Shown here in pieces: positions 33,479 to 45,509 of a DNA stretch of 64,000 bases (its first letter is position 1; each line of letters opens with the position of its first letter). The stretch is from Ursus arctos. Taxonomy: Eukaryota; Chordata; Mammalia; Carnivora; Ursidae. The notes under the pieces were generated by a model that did not search any database, was not told the DNA's origin, and saw nothing but the letters and a program-made list of their open reading frames with translations. The stretch lies in contig NW_026622786.1 of the NCBI RefSeq assembly GCF_023065955.2, positions 41,836,938 to 41,900,937 of the forward strand, read 5' to 3'. The translations under genes and the position numbers were made by a program.

Positions 33479-36400
33479 GCCCTAAACAATTCCATGTGTT
33501 ATCCCTTGAATCATTTATTTAAATAAAACCAAAAAGTCAAACATTTAAAACCCCAAATCTTTTTTTCATAAATACATTTTTTTCATGAAAAGGTTATTTT
33601 AAGAAGTTATATTTTAAATATAAATTATACCTTTACAATAATTCACTCTTTGATCAATAAACATTTGTACAATCTATAACTAGAAATACAGTAAATAAGT
33701 TTTAAATAAAACATGTTATAATTTCACAAATTAATAAATTTCCAAAATTCAATCTCAAAAAACATTTTAAAGCATATGCTATGATTTTTTTTAAAAAGGA
33801 CAAAAGTTTTTCCCCCCCCAAAACAAAGAATATTTTACCTGCATATAGTCAATACCATTGCATGCCACGAACAGTTCAAAATATAAAATGTTTATTTAAA
33901 ACTATCAGAAAAAAAAAATTTTGTTACTGCTTTAAAAATATCTATGGCTATACTTAAGTTTTATAGAGGCTTAATGTCTCAAATTGAGATAAAGATGTCA
34001 TATTCAATTTTCACCCTCCCAGCGGATAATAAACATGAGTCATTTCTTAGAACCAGGTTTTCAGGTAAGAGGTAGGGACAGGCTGTGCCATTTGTACACT
34101 TCACAATCTTAGAGACATTTTATAACCATGATATGTGTAAGGACTTGTAATTACGCTGATGTCCCTTTCAAACTGTGTCAGGAAGTTAATAAATGTGCAT
34201 TTTACGCAGAGCACCAGTTCCTAGGATTGAACTGAACAGCATCTCCTATCTTTTATTCACTCATAGCTTGGGTAAAACACCAGACTGTCCTTCTAACACA
34301 TTACTTTCACCAGATTAATAACTACGCTATCAGTATCTGTATATTGTTAGATGTATCAGAGGGTGAAAGGGTCATTACATGATCGATCTTTTACATCTTC
34401 GGCAGATAATTGTGCCCTATTTAGAAAAAGCATTATTTTGAAAACTCTATTTTGCAGATGAAATTCATTTTGCTACTATGCTAGATAGGCAATGATAACT
34501 GAAGGATGCCAGGAAGGCTCTCTCTAGATGTGATGAAGGTCTAGCAATAACATGGACCTAAAGAAAGCATGCTTTACTTGGGAAATCTCTATTTGTTAAA
34601 GTTATAGGGGAAAATACAGCAAATTAATCATTTGGCAAAATTAAGTTATTTCTAATAACCTGTTTACATTACAATATTGGATACAGCAGTCCCAAGTAGA
34701 GGTTACTGATTATTGCTTTTATAATTGAATTCTTAAAGAGTTTTACATCATATAATTATATATTTTTGAAACATCACAGAAACCCAAGATGCACCTATTT
34801 GTAATCATCAGCATATGTAGCATATCTATACTTGATGAGGAGCAAGCTATGTTCAAGTCCCCATCAAGTCCAACGTTCGGTCCCCAACTGCATACTCTGC
34901 CACAGAGAAAACACACAGTGCGCTCTTAGCCGCCCCTGAAAGATGCAATGTTGCATGGAGGGAAATCAAGAATAAAATAATCCTCCTCCACTGGGGGGAA
35001 AAAAACTGTAAAACAAGAAAATGACAGAGGTCTTCTGGAAACGTTTACTGGTATCAGTGAAATAGCATGTTTAATGGGAAGAAAAAAAAAAAAAGATTGG
35101 TCTCGTTGCAGTAGCAGAAGGGTAGCCCACACTGCAGACAGTGAGAACTAAAATGAGACCCTGCTCTTTCTGCGCACCAAAAGTTACTGAAAGGCACAAA
35201 GTTCACAAACAGATACATTTTCAGAGAAGGAAGCAAAATGACAAAGAAACTGACCTTGTTGTCAGCTTAGCAATAGAGGCGAGAGAGAAAGACATTTCAA
35301 GGAAAAACCTATTAGTACTGAAGTACCTGTGTCCAGCTGAAGCCCTGAATGATGAGAACTACCATTTAAACTAATAGGCAGGTAGAGTTACCACTGTACA
35401 TGGACACTGGTACCTTACACGTCAAAATTCTAGAAAAATCATGAATAGGAGATTCCATAAATCAAGAGAATCTGTGTCAACCTTCCTGCACGCCCAAAAA
35501 GGGAGAAACAGACATCCATCAACAATAAACAATGACTCATCATTTCAAATCTAACATCTAGTGCCAGGAAATTTTTTTTTTGTTTGAACTCAAGTGCTTC
35601 TACGGGCCTCAACTTTCTCATCTTTAAAAATATCAACTCTTTGTGTGTCCTTGTAAGAGAGGTGGTATTAAGAATTGGTAGGTATCTTAAAATAAAAATT
35701 AAAAATTAAAAAAATTAAAAATAACTTTTTAAAAAAAGAATGAATAGATACTTGGGGAGCTCCAAAAGAAATCCATGAAACAAGTAACAACAAACAGCCT
35801 GAGCCTGTTCCCATTTTCAAATGATGGGCAAGTGCATTAAGACAATCCATGTTCTATAACCCTTTAGTTACACATTAATGACTAAAACAGGGCTTCTGTA
35901 CAGGTCTCAGATTAATGAGACAAAGAGTATCTGCTTCAAAGCATTACACTTGTGTGAAAGGAGTGGAGGTCAGGAAAAGTAAAGCCGCACCAGAAAACAA
36001 CAGTTACCAACGCATTAACTCAGCATGAAAAGGGAACTACTTCTGATTTCCTGGAATACCGCCCTCGCGGGTTATTATTCCTGATTACCATGGCAGCACA
36101 CAGCATTTTTCATCTAACACTTGACAAGAATGCTTGGTCACACCATGCTCTGCCTTATTAAATGATCTATGTTGAAACCATTCATTTCCATTCTCTGACA
36201 TCCATAAAATGTCAAATAAGAGTGATAAGACAGTCATTTGCCCTCAATTTTCCCAATAATATAAGGTTTTAGAGAAAGTATGTTAGAACTCAAAAATAAT
36301 AGACTAATACATTTTCTCAATTCCTCCCGTCCTCCTTCATTTCCACTGGGGGAAATCGATTTCTGATAGTATCCCCTCTAAAGTTTAGGGGGCTTAAAAA

Positions 36401-37276
36401 CGTTGCTCTTTCACCCAAAAAAAAAAAAAAAATGTTCTCAAACATAGTTATTTTCTGAGCAAATATCTTTCAAAACAAAAGTTCTACAAAGACTATAAAA
36501 ACCTTCCCTGGAGTGCTTATAAAGGGTAACATAAAAGTGGGTATGAGTGGAAAAAAGAATGGTTTAAGAACTGCTTAAAAAAAAAATCAAATTTAAGTGT
36601 TTCTACCCTATCTGCCTTTTCCACCATTCCACATAAGCAAACACATACACAGTATAATAGATTTTAACAAGTTTTTAAAAAGGAGCAATTACAAAGAAGC
36701 CCAAAAATAAGTCAATCCATCCTTGTTTCACAAAGAAAGTAGGCCATAGACGTCAAGAGGCTATAGGAATCTTCCTCCCCTTACTCGGTGGATTAAAAAA
36801 AAACAATGCTTTCTAGACCCATAGAGGGCATAATTCACACTTCACTTCCTGAACATACCCAGATCAGGTAGTATAACAAAATGAAGATGCTCGGAGACAA
36901 ATCATACTCTAATCCTAGTTTCACTGCATTAAGATTTTAAAAATGAGCTACAAAGCTATTGCAATCAGCTACTTACATGTGGAAAAGAAAACACAGATGT
37001 TAATGGGGAACAAAATCCTCTCTCTAGAAATACTCCCTAAAACTTACTTTCAAGAGACTCTTGAATGAATATTAAAAATGATATTTTAGGTGATTTATTT
37101 TAAGCATACCACATCTGCAACCACATTAAAAGGTACCCAGAAACCAAAATTATATTTCAAAGAAGTATTCCATACACATAAGACCAAACCAGAGTAACAG
37201 TGTCTAAAAACAGATCTTATGGATTTTTTTTAAAAGAATGGTTCATTTCTCCAGAGATGGATCATCCACGTCATCA
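33479..37276 (-). other. GIPC2: Repeat-poor GIPC2 downstream region, probably including the 3' UTR
   Basis: About 3.8 kb without SINE, L1, L2 or MIR insertions, in contrast to both sides. It directly follows the GIPC2 stop codon on the minus strand. Its 5' part (high coordinates) must be 3' UTR, but the length cannot be set from sequence because several AATAAA hexamers occur on the minus strand (for example at 37094-37099, 33891-33896 and 33514-33519). Several A-rich runs are present (35082-35094, 35696-35740, 36418-36433). No other exon recognised. Confidence 0.5.
37094..37099 (-). promoter_or_regulatory. GIPC2: Candidate GIPC2 polyadenylation signal (proximal)
   Basis: First canonical AATAAA on the minus strand after the stop codon, about 180 nt downstream. 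No clear GU-rich downstream element follows, so it may not be used; distal sites are equally possible. Confidence 0.25.
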
Positions 37277-37422
37277 TCATTTTCGTTTCGCATCACCAAT
37301 GACTCCCCAAACATCAAAGACAAATTCATCTGGGAACGCAAAGTCTCCAAGAGTTTCGTCAAGTGCCACAGCAAATTCATCTGGATTACCTTTGTCCTTT
37401 CCAGCTTCAAACATTGTGGTAG
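37277..37422 (-). CDS. GIPC2: GIPC2 final coding exon (GH2 domain end and stop)
   Basis: The minus-strand acceptor reads TTTTTGATAG, then CTACCACAATG. Joined to the G ending exon 5, it encodes A-TTMFEAGKDKGNPDEFAVA and continues to DEFVFDVWGVIGDAKRK, then TGA. This is the conserved C-terminal end of the GIPC family GH2 domain, which in GIPC proteins binds myosin VI and links PDZ cargo to endosomal transport. The wording VNPDEFAVALDE/GVIGDAKR separates GIPC2 from GIPC1 and GIPC3. Stop codon at 37277-37279, immediately followed by TGATGA. The human GIPC2 end that I recall is GDAKRRGL; here it is GDAKRK, two residues shorter. Family assignment is firm; the human comparison is from memory. Confidence 0.95.
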
Positions 37423-38766
37423 CTATCAAAAACAATTTTTAAAAATTAATGATATGTGAGACAGCATCAGAGAACTGAGAAAAATGGCACCAGGGAAAAT
37501 TACTTTCTAAATGTAACATGCATAGACCTATTTCTAGTACAAGTTATAACAGTAACATACTATCATCTATCCAGGTAGCAAACACATTTTTAAACAGTCT
37601 GTCCACTGCACCTAGTCTTACCACCCCAGCCTCTCCTCCACCTTGGAGCCCAACAGTCAAGAACTACTGGTGTTCCTCTGGGTGGAACAAGAGCTCCAGA
37701 GAGGAAACCCTGTGGCTAACTCTGCCAGGAAAGTCAGAGTACATCATCCCTCTTCTACCTGCCCACAGTCACTAGCTCTTTCTGACCCCTCTACCAGTAC
37801 CCCATTCCCAACTATGATGGAACCTAGTACTCCCTGCTCCTCCAAAGAACAAAGACAAAGGATAACAGTTTGCAATGGGAAAATCAAGCTAGGGAGAAGA
37901 AGAAGCTATCAGTCTACTCGTGGAATCAAGGTAACTTTTCCTGAGCACCTTTCTAGTTTGAGGTAGAAAGTGAAAGTGGTGCCCTTGTTCTGTTTTTCTA
38001 GTAAACTGCTGAGCCCCAGTTCTTATGTCTGGGGAACCAGCATCTTCAGGAGTATACATTCCCATGGGACCTGCCCCAACTGGCTGGGAGCCCATGAGAC
38101 TCAGCTTTTTTTTCTCAGCCCCTTATAAGCACCAGCAACTGGAAAGAGACAGTGTGGATGAGATTTAGGACTTGGGTGAAGAACCTCCAGGTAAAAAAGA
38201 AACAGCAAAGCTCAGCATCTCCTTTCCCCCCAGGTTAAGGTTGAACAAATCAACAATTGTAGGATTTCTCTCAATGAACCAGGAGGTCTGGTCTTTCAGC
38301 TAAAATCCCCTAGGGCTCTTAAGAGCATTTTAGAACTATGCCTTGTCTCAAACAGTTGTGTACTAACACAGGCTAAAGGAAAAGGAGGAGATGTGGCCCA
38401 AAGAAATGACTGACAAATGGACGGAAGGAAAGAAGGTAGGATCATGAGGAATAGGATATTAACATAGCTTCAAAATATCTCTACACCAAATACTTATTAC
38501 AGAGAGAATAACTTTACAGTGGAGAAAGTTAAACAAATACCACTTTAAGTCATCAACATGAACGTCATCAGAAATAGAGCAAATCAAATCCTATGCCTCC
38601 TGATAAGATGTAATTGAAAAGAATACAGCATCACATTTGATATTTTGCCAGAGGTATAACCTAAATGTAATTCCGAAAAAAAAAAAAAATCAGACAAACC
38701 AGAATTGAGGAACATTCTATAAAATAACAGCTTATACCCTCCAAAAGCATCAAGGTCATTAAAATC

Positions 38767-38805
38767 AAGAGTGGGAAAAAAAAAAAAAAAAAAAAGAGTG
38801 GGAAA
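38767..38805 (+). repeat. Poly(A) run between direct repeats (apparent poly(A)-only insertion)
   Basis: AAGAGTGGGAAA occurs at 38767-38778 and again at 38794-38805, separated by A residues only. The structure matches a retroposition target duplication whose insert was just a poly(A) tail, though slippage-linked duplication is an alternative. Confidence 0.8.
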
Positions 38806-39480
38806 CTATTCTAAATTGACATAAATAAAAGTAACACATGACTTTGAACATGCTCTTCTGTTATAATGGATATTAAGATATTTAGTGAAACAGCATGAAT
38901 AATAGAGGATAGTAATGTATCAATGTTAATTTCATAATTCCTGGTTATATCATGGTTAACTAGGAGAATATATTTGTTCACAGGAAATATGCACTAAAGT
39001 ATTCGGGGGCAATAAATTCATTTATTTACAAAGTTAATTTATTCCCATGATCAAGAGGGAAAAAAGTCTTTGTACTGTACTTACAACCTTTCTCAATGTT
39101 TAAGATTGCTTCAAAAATACTTTTAAAAAGCAGTTACGAGTGAGGAGGAATTGATTCTTTCTCATCCTTATCCCTCTCTCTCTTACCTTGCCTCAGGCCT
39201 TAGCCCTCAGCCCTGACCCAAAAGCTTCGGCATTTACTGTCAATCCAGAAATAAACACTTCCAAGAGGAAGAAGGCCTTCAGCTTCAGCTCCAGCCAAAA
39301 GGTTTTGTCCAAGTTTATTACGCCTTTTATATATATTTTTTAAATGGCCTGCCAATGCTAGCCAGGATACAGTGAAGCAAACATTCAGATACACACAGGC
39401 TCATTGACTTCATAAACTTAGCTTTTGAAAAACAATTTGACAACAGTACTATCAAAATCCTTAAAAATGTCCACATCCTA

Positions 39481-39660
39481 GGGGTGCCTGGGTGGCTCAG
39501 TCGGTTCAGCATCTGACTTTTGATTTCAGCTCAAGTCATGATCTCAGGGTCATGGGATCAAGTTCTTGAGACAGGCTCCATGCTCCATAGGGAGTCTGCT
39601 TGAGATTCTCTCTCTCCCTCTACCCCTCCCCACCCTACACTTGTTCTCTAAAATAATAAA
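39481..39660 (+). mobile_element. SINEC, first of a tandem pair in the GIPC2 intron
   Basis: Head GGGGTGCCTGGGTGGCTCAG, GGTCATGGGATCAAGTTCTT, tail TTCTCTAAAATAATAAAT. Confidence 0.92.
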
Positions 39661-39662
39661 TA

Positions 39663-39855
39663 GGGGTGCCTGGGTGGCTCAGTCGGTTAAGCGTCTGCCT
39701 TCAGCTCAGGTTGTGATCTCAGGGTCCTGGGATCGAGCCCTGCATCGGGCTCCCTGCTCAGGGGGAAGTCTGCTTCTCCCTTTCCCTCTGTCCCCACTTG
39801 TGTGCTCTCTCTCAAATAAATAAAATCTTAAAAAAAAAAAAAAAAGAAAGAAAGA
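39663..39855 (+). mobile_element. SINEC, second of a tandem pair
   Basis: Starts GGGGTGCCTGGGTGGCTCAG one or two bases after the previous copy's tail; GGGTCCTGGGATCGAGCCCT, tail CAAATAAATAAAATCTTA with a poly(A)/GAAA run. It probably landed in the A-rich tail of its neighbour. Confidence 0.92.
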
Positions 39856-40749
39856 AAAAACTCCCAACACATCTTGAATAGCCTGAGTCTTTTATGCCCC
39901 TAGGAACAAGTTCAGTGTCTTATGCACTGAACAGGCTGGTAGATGCATAGGCACAGGAGGCGGCTTTGTAATTATACTTAAATCACAGTTAACATGCATT
40001 GGAGAAAGCAAAAGCCAGAGAGGTCTGGTCCTGCAGCAAGGCTGTGAAAGAAGAGTAAGCAAAACTTAAAGGTAAGTATTGCAAAAGCAGGACTCGAGTT
40101 CAGAATTTTGCTAAGTCTAACATTTTAAATATTCCTCATAGACTCCACAGATAGCATTTATAGAGACAGTTACCTAAAGATTATACTAACATGTGGGTGA
40201 CATAGAATCTAGCGGGAGAAAAAATGAGATGCACACAGAAGATATAAGAAAATCTACAGATCATTCAGAAGTAAAAACTAACAGTGCAGATGAATGATGC
40301 TCTTACATGCTGGAGGGACACAGTGACCAGAATCAGATGTTCACTAATGGACAATGAGTCAGCCAATCTCTCCCTCACACATACACACATACCTACTTGA
40401 CTATAAGAAATAACTTGGTACATGGATGTTTGGTACCTCGGGAAGCTCAGCAGCATTGTCTAGTGCACGGAGCCCAGGAATGATATATTCTGGACCTTGC
40501 CTACTCTGACTTGCAATCTCTGGCTTGGGTTCCTTAGTTACAAAATGAGAAAAATGATGCCCATACCATAACCTCACAATCCAAACTGTATAATCTCACT
40601 CATGCACTCATGCTGGCACAGCAGAAAAGTAAAACTTCCACACTAAACAACAGTCCCAGGGTTGGTCAGACCTCCAGATATACAGTCCTACCTCTACTAC
40701 CACTACCATTATAACTAGTAATAATTATTAGTGATCACTGCTAAAATTA

Positions 40750-40930
40750 ATAATAGCTGGAATTATTTATGATGTAACAGGAACTTTATACATATTATTT
40801 AATTTAATGTGTTGGCAATCCTTTAAGGTTTTTATTAAACCCCTTTTAAAAAGAAGCGGAAATTAAGGTTCGAACTTTAATAATTTGTCCAAGGGCTAAC
40901 ACTTCAAACTTAGGAAGTTAGGACTCATAC
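40750..40930 (-). mobile_element. MIR, antisense, diverged
   Basis: ACTTTATACATATTATTTAA, CAATCCTTTAAGGTTTTTAT and GCGGAAATTAAGGTTCGAAC, then TTTGTCCAAGGGCTAACAC, in antisense MIR order. Confidence 0.6.
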
Positions 40931-40974
40931 TTCCTGTGAATTCACTATTTTTGTGCATCTCAACACACAGTCAG

Positions 40975-41120
40975 TCAACAAACGTTTACCAAATATTTAC
41001 TCTAGGAGAAGTACTGTAGTAGGAGCTGAGATTAAAAGCAGAACAGTATCTGCCCTCAAGGAACTCCTGGTCTGGTAAAAGTAACAAAAATACCAATTAG
41101 GCAGCTTCATTATGGTGTTA
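40975..41120 (-). mobile_element. L2 3'-end fragment, antisense
   Basis: GTCAACAAACGTTTACCAAA, GTACTGTAGTAGGAGCTGAG and TATCTGCCCTCAAGGAACTC match the antisense L2 3' end. Confidence 0.65.
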
Positions 41121-41734
41121 CAAATACTATATGTAACAGTGTTCCATAAATCTTTTTTAAAAAAGTAATTTGCTATATTTTCAAAGAATTTTCAAAGAAA
41201 TTAAGAATGGAGCACACACTAAAACATGTACCAAGTTTTGCTAATGAATAAAGTATAAACACATATTTTGAACATTCTTAAAGGAGAAGTAAGCTGGTAT
41301 AATTTTATCCTTTTTGATTAAAGACTATATCTTCGATTTAAGAGAAAAGCAAAATTAAGCTTTTAGCAAAATGAAGCACTATTTATTAAGCTATATCACA
41401 TTAATATGACAGCTACTAAAACACTTTTCACCTACAATGGATCTGCAATACACTGAAATAATATTTAACACCCAAATGCAATATGGCAAAAAAAAAAAAA
41501 AAAAAAATCCACTGAAAGAATTGTTATACCACATATAGCAGCTAAGTGCTGACCTCCACTGGCCAATTTGAAAATATCTTTATATCATTACCACAACTGA
41601 ACAACTTTTACATTTATTAACAACAAACTTATTTTGGTGATATAGGTCAATCTCTATTTCCTACTACGTTTTCAGATACTTAAACAGAACTTTTAAACAT
41701 AACATACTCCTGCAGATGAAAAATCTTGGCATTA

Positions 41735-41840
41735 AAACCCCAGAATTGAATCTCAGCTCTTAATTTATTAGCTGACTTTGGGCAAGTTACCAAACGTCTC
41801 TGAATCGGTTTTCGAATCTATAAAATGACACACAGCAGGA
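41735..41840 (+). mobile_element. MIR, sense, diverged
   Basis: AGAATTGAATCTCAGCTCTT, AGCTGACTTTGGGCAAGTTA and ATCTATAAAATGACACACAG follow sense MIR order. Confidence 0.65.
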
Positions 41841-41999
41841 TTAAATAAAGAGTAGTCCTAAACATCGTTAACCATTAAGTCTGTAGTTGTATCTCCTTCT
41901 AAGGGAGGTCTTTGGCACTTATTTCCCTAAGACTTTTCATAAATAATCCATTTCAAGGAACTAAGACAGGAGTCAAACATCAAAAACACGACCAATGTT

Positions 42000-43730
42000 G
42001 AATATGGTATTTTGTAAATGAAAATGTATTTCCAAAATCATTGGCTTAATCTGAAAAGGATGACTTTCTACACTCACGGTTTTGAATTCACGGAAGAAAG
42101 AAAATCATCCTAAGAAGAAATGTAATTGTCTCTATTAAAACACCATTATTGTATTTTTTTTAAGGAGCTAAAAAAGATTTTATAAGAAAAAATTACTTAG
42201 AATCTATCATTCAAATTTCTTTTCTACACATTTCTGGATCTCTTAATAAATTAGAAATTCTAAAATTCTGACACGGCTAGGATGATCTCCAAACTCCTAA
42301 ACTGGTATTATCAGGACATGTTATAGTTCTTTACATCATTAACACAGTTGCCTTAAATATCCATGAGGGAACTTACAGGATACAACTTTTTCATTAAGTT
42401 AGGTCAATGTCCTACAAAATGACAGAGGACTCAAAATCTTCCAGAATACATTTTTCCCCTCATGGATAACATTCCAAGGCAACACATGTTGGCATTGGGT
42501 CAGTTGAAAAGTCATAGTTCACACCTTAACTTTACAACCAAATAAAGCACTGTCACCTGTAGGGTTACTTCCTAAACTCATTTCAGTTATTTTCCATTTT
42601 CAAGTGGTAAATACATCCCAAAGCTTTATGAAGATAGTGTTTTGGTTTTAGTCATTTTACTGCCATATTACCTTTTTCACGTTTTTATGTAATATATATT
42701 AACAACTCCGGAATAACATGACGTAACTGCAATTTGCCTTAAGACTTAACATTTCTGAAGCTAAGAACACTGAGAATAAAGACAAGCAAATATATTCACT
42801 TGTCTGTTGAATCAGTGTCACATTTGTGATTTGTATTTCATGCTAATCAGATCTGAATAATGACAGAAATTCCTAATTTAACAATGGTTGACATTCTTCA
42901 AATAATTATTCTCCTTAAACTTTACCACCCTCGATGACTGATCACATTGCTAATCATGTATAATGATAATGACTTTCTATGACATTGGAGGAATTTGCTA
43001 CAGATGATTAATTAACTTTACAATGGGACTACGAGTTAATTTACAAGGAATTTGTGAGGAATGTTTAGTGCCCTGAATTTGTCAGAGTGAAAGAAATGGA
43101 TTCTTAAAGAACTTCTCCTTAATTCACTTAGAATTACTCCCCCGTCTCGTTCTTCCACGTATACTGGTATATATTTAATAACAAAAAACAAAACTATTTA
43201 ACTATTCCAAATTTACACTTAATTAACTGTAAGGACTATACCCACAATTAAGTTCTAAAGACTGCTTTCAATTCTCCCCTTTGAAAAGTGTGGTTCTCCT
43301 AAATCTGAGTTCATCAAGATCTAGCATTGATATGCTAGTTTCTGAATCTTATAATATTCAGTTATACTATCTGAAAACTTCTCAACTAAATAGAGATATG
43401 TATATTATTTTTCTAACCAAACTGTCTAATCTGCATTTAAGACCACTGCCATTCATAAATGACCTTTGCTTTCATTTGCATAATTTTCATAGGCCCATCT
43501 CACTTATGCAAATCTCTGCGTCTTTTCAAACACAAAAGGGTTAAGGAAAAGTTTTATGCAGAGAAGTTTTAAGACACTGGCTTTCTATAGCATAATTTAA
43601 CTTCTTGTCTGTGTGGAGCAAGTATCTCTTACATGCGAATTTTATATTTTGAATCAAGGAACGAGAAAAAAGAGTATTAGTATTTCTTCAGTTACAGACA
43701 GCATCTACATATCCAACACAGAAATTTTAT
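42000..43730. other. Repeat-free block in the GIPC2 last intron
   Basis: About 1.7 kb without any interspersed repeat I can recognise, within an intron otherwise invaded by SINEs. It is AT-rich with many TAAT/ATTA and GATTA-type words, especially 42820-43040. It could be constrained noncoding DNA or simply old unique sequence. Confidence 0.4.
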
Positions 43731-43744
43731 TTTAAAAGTTCAGA

Positions 43745-43947
43745 GGCGCCTGGGTGGCACAGCGGTTAAGTACCTGCCTTCGGCTCAGGGCGTGATCCCG
43801 GAGCTATGGGATCGAGCCCCACATCAGGCTCCTCCGCTATGAGCCTGCTTCTTCCTCTCCCACTCCCCCTGCTTGTGTTCCCTCTCTCGCTGGCTGTCTC
43901 TCTCTCTCTGTCAAATAAATAAATAAAATCTTTAAAAAAAATAAAAT
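43745..43947 (+). mobile_element. SINEC, ursid-type, in the GIPC2 last intron
   Basis: Head GGCGCCTGGGTGGCACAGCG, body with CTCGCTGGCTGTCTCTCT, tail AAATAAATAAATAAAATCTT. Target duplication AAAAGTTCAGA at 43734-43744 and 43948-43958. Low divergence, so young. Confidence 0.95.
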
Positions 43948-45238
43948 AAAAGTTCAGAAAGGCAAGAAAAACATAAACATAAGCACAGACTCTATAAGAA
44001 AAAAGTGGAAGTAGAAAAGGAATAATGAGTTTCGAATACTCTACCTGAGCTCGAGTAATACTTTACTGACACCTGGTAGCAGGGAAACGAAACAGTCCCA
44101 GTCTTTGGCTTCAACAAATGTATTAAGTACCTGATCCACACAAACACACTCTGCACACACACGGCTGGATGCAGACACAAACCCCACCACTGCAGGGCAC
44201 AGTTACTCTTTAGCCACCCAGCATCCCTCTGCCCTTCTCAAGGGCACTTTTTTCTGGCTTCTACATGGGAGAGGCCAGGACTTTTCACCAGCTCAGCCCT
44301 AGTATTTCAGTCCCTCTCAGCTCCAGAGGTAGAGCATACAACCCAGACCTCACCATCCCCCCCACCCCCGCCTCAGTGAGCCAATCAGACCAGTCAGAGT
44401 CAATCCCAAGCATTTTGTTTGAATGACTTGGAAAACGCCCTCCCTCTTTCCCACCATGCTTGACAGTAAGGTGTAGAGGACGGAGCTGTGGCCATCATTC
44501 TGACTCCACAAAGGAGGGCCTGAAGCTGCCAGGGGACACCATGGGGGCCTAAAACGCAGCCTAAATGCAAAGCAGAGAAACCACATCCTGATGATAGCAT
44601 GGGAACTGCGGATCTAGCCAGGATCTACCTCTGAAGTTTTCAGTTATAAGAACCAAAATATTTCCTTTCTTTTATCCTTTAAGTTAGTTGGGATTCAGTT
44701 TGTTATTGTTTTGTTATTTGCAATTGATAAATCAAGACCCTGACATCCTAATGATGACATAAGAAATGCCCAGCTCAACGGCCCTGATCAGTCACACACC
44801 AGGTGTGTCCTCTTCTTCCTGTTTGAGTCATTGCTCACAGGGTCTCAGTAATCCTATTACGTGCATACAGTGTCATAACATATAATTTAATCAATGCAGA
44901 TCTGATGTATCAAATACATTCGTTATGTCTTTATAAAATTTGTTCACATACAATTTTTAAATCCACAAAACAAGCTCATGAAGGAAGATTATTATTATAG
45001 TTTATAGTTTGTAGATTAAAAACTGAAGTTTAGAAAAGCTGACTTGGCTTGCAGCTAGTAAACGGTAAGGGCCAGGTCTTTTCATTATTATGTTTTATAT
45101 CCTTACTTTCATTATGTTTTTCTCAGCACTTTACAAATAGTTTTTACCTTGAAAAGTATCATTGAGTATAAATGCAAGCAAAACATAAAGAAGCACTAAA
45201 TTCAACTAAGAAATGTAAGACTTATAATATAATCTTAC

Positions 45239-45320
45239 CTAAATCAATATCTTGAATTCCCATGTATAATTCAAGAAGATCATCAATCTTTCCAATTGCT
45301 TTTGTTTTGGTCTCAGAGGG
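45239..45320 (-). CDS. GIPC2: GIPC2 exon 5 (GH2 domain)
   Basis: 82 bp. The minus-strand acceptor is CTTTTCTTTGATAAAG and the donor GTAAGATT. Encodes PSETKTKAIGKIDDLLELYM then GIQDIDL plus one base. KIDDLLELYMGI is the GH2 signature shared by GIPC1 (KVDDLLESYMGI), while PSETK is typical of GIPC2. Phase 0 at the 5' side and phase 1 at the 3' side join both neighbours without frame error. Gly in AIGKIDD replaces the Glu I recall in human GIPC2. Confidence 0.95.
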
Positions 45321-45509
45321 CTTTATCAAAGAAAAGAGAAATAAGATATTATTTTTACATGAAATCTCTTGAAAGTTAAGGCTAAGGATAAAGGAAAATC
45401 TGATGTGGAGCCAGTTCACGGTTGTGTACATCAGCTCTTTCGGATGGAAATAGATCTACAATGTGTCTGTGATTCGATACAAATCAATACGGTAAGTACT
45501 TATTTTAGG

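Larger units (their letters stand above)
37423..45238 (-). other. GIPC2: GIPC2 last intron (7,816 bp)
   Basis: Bounded by the donor GTAAGATT (45238-45231) and acceptor ..TTGATAG (37423). Phase 1: the codon GCT for Ala is split G|CT. It contains three SINEC copies, MIR and L2 scraps, a poly(A)-only insertion at 38767-38805, and a repeat-free block at 42000-43730. Frames at 37200-37459 and 37518-37966 on the opposite strand are shadows or chance. Confidence 0.9.

Noticed and set aside
37200..37459. Forward-strand open frames of 73-80 codons
   Set aside because: They are antisense shadows of the GIPC2 final exon, whose minus-strand reading frame and splice site are clear.
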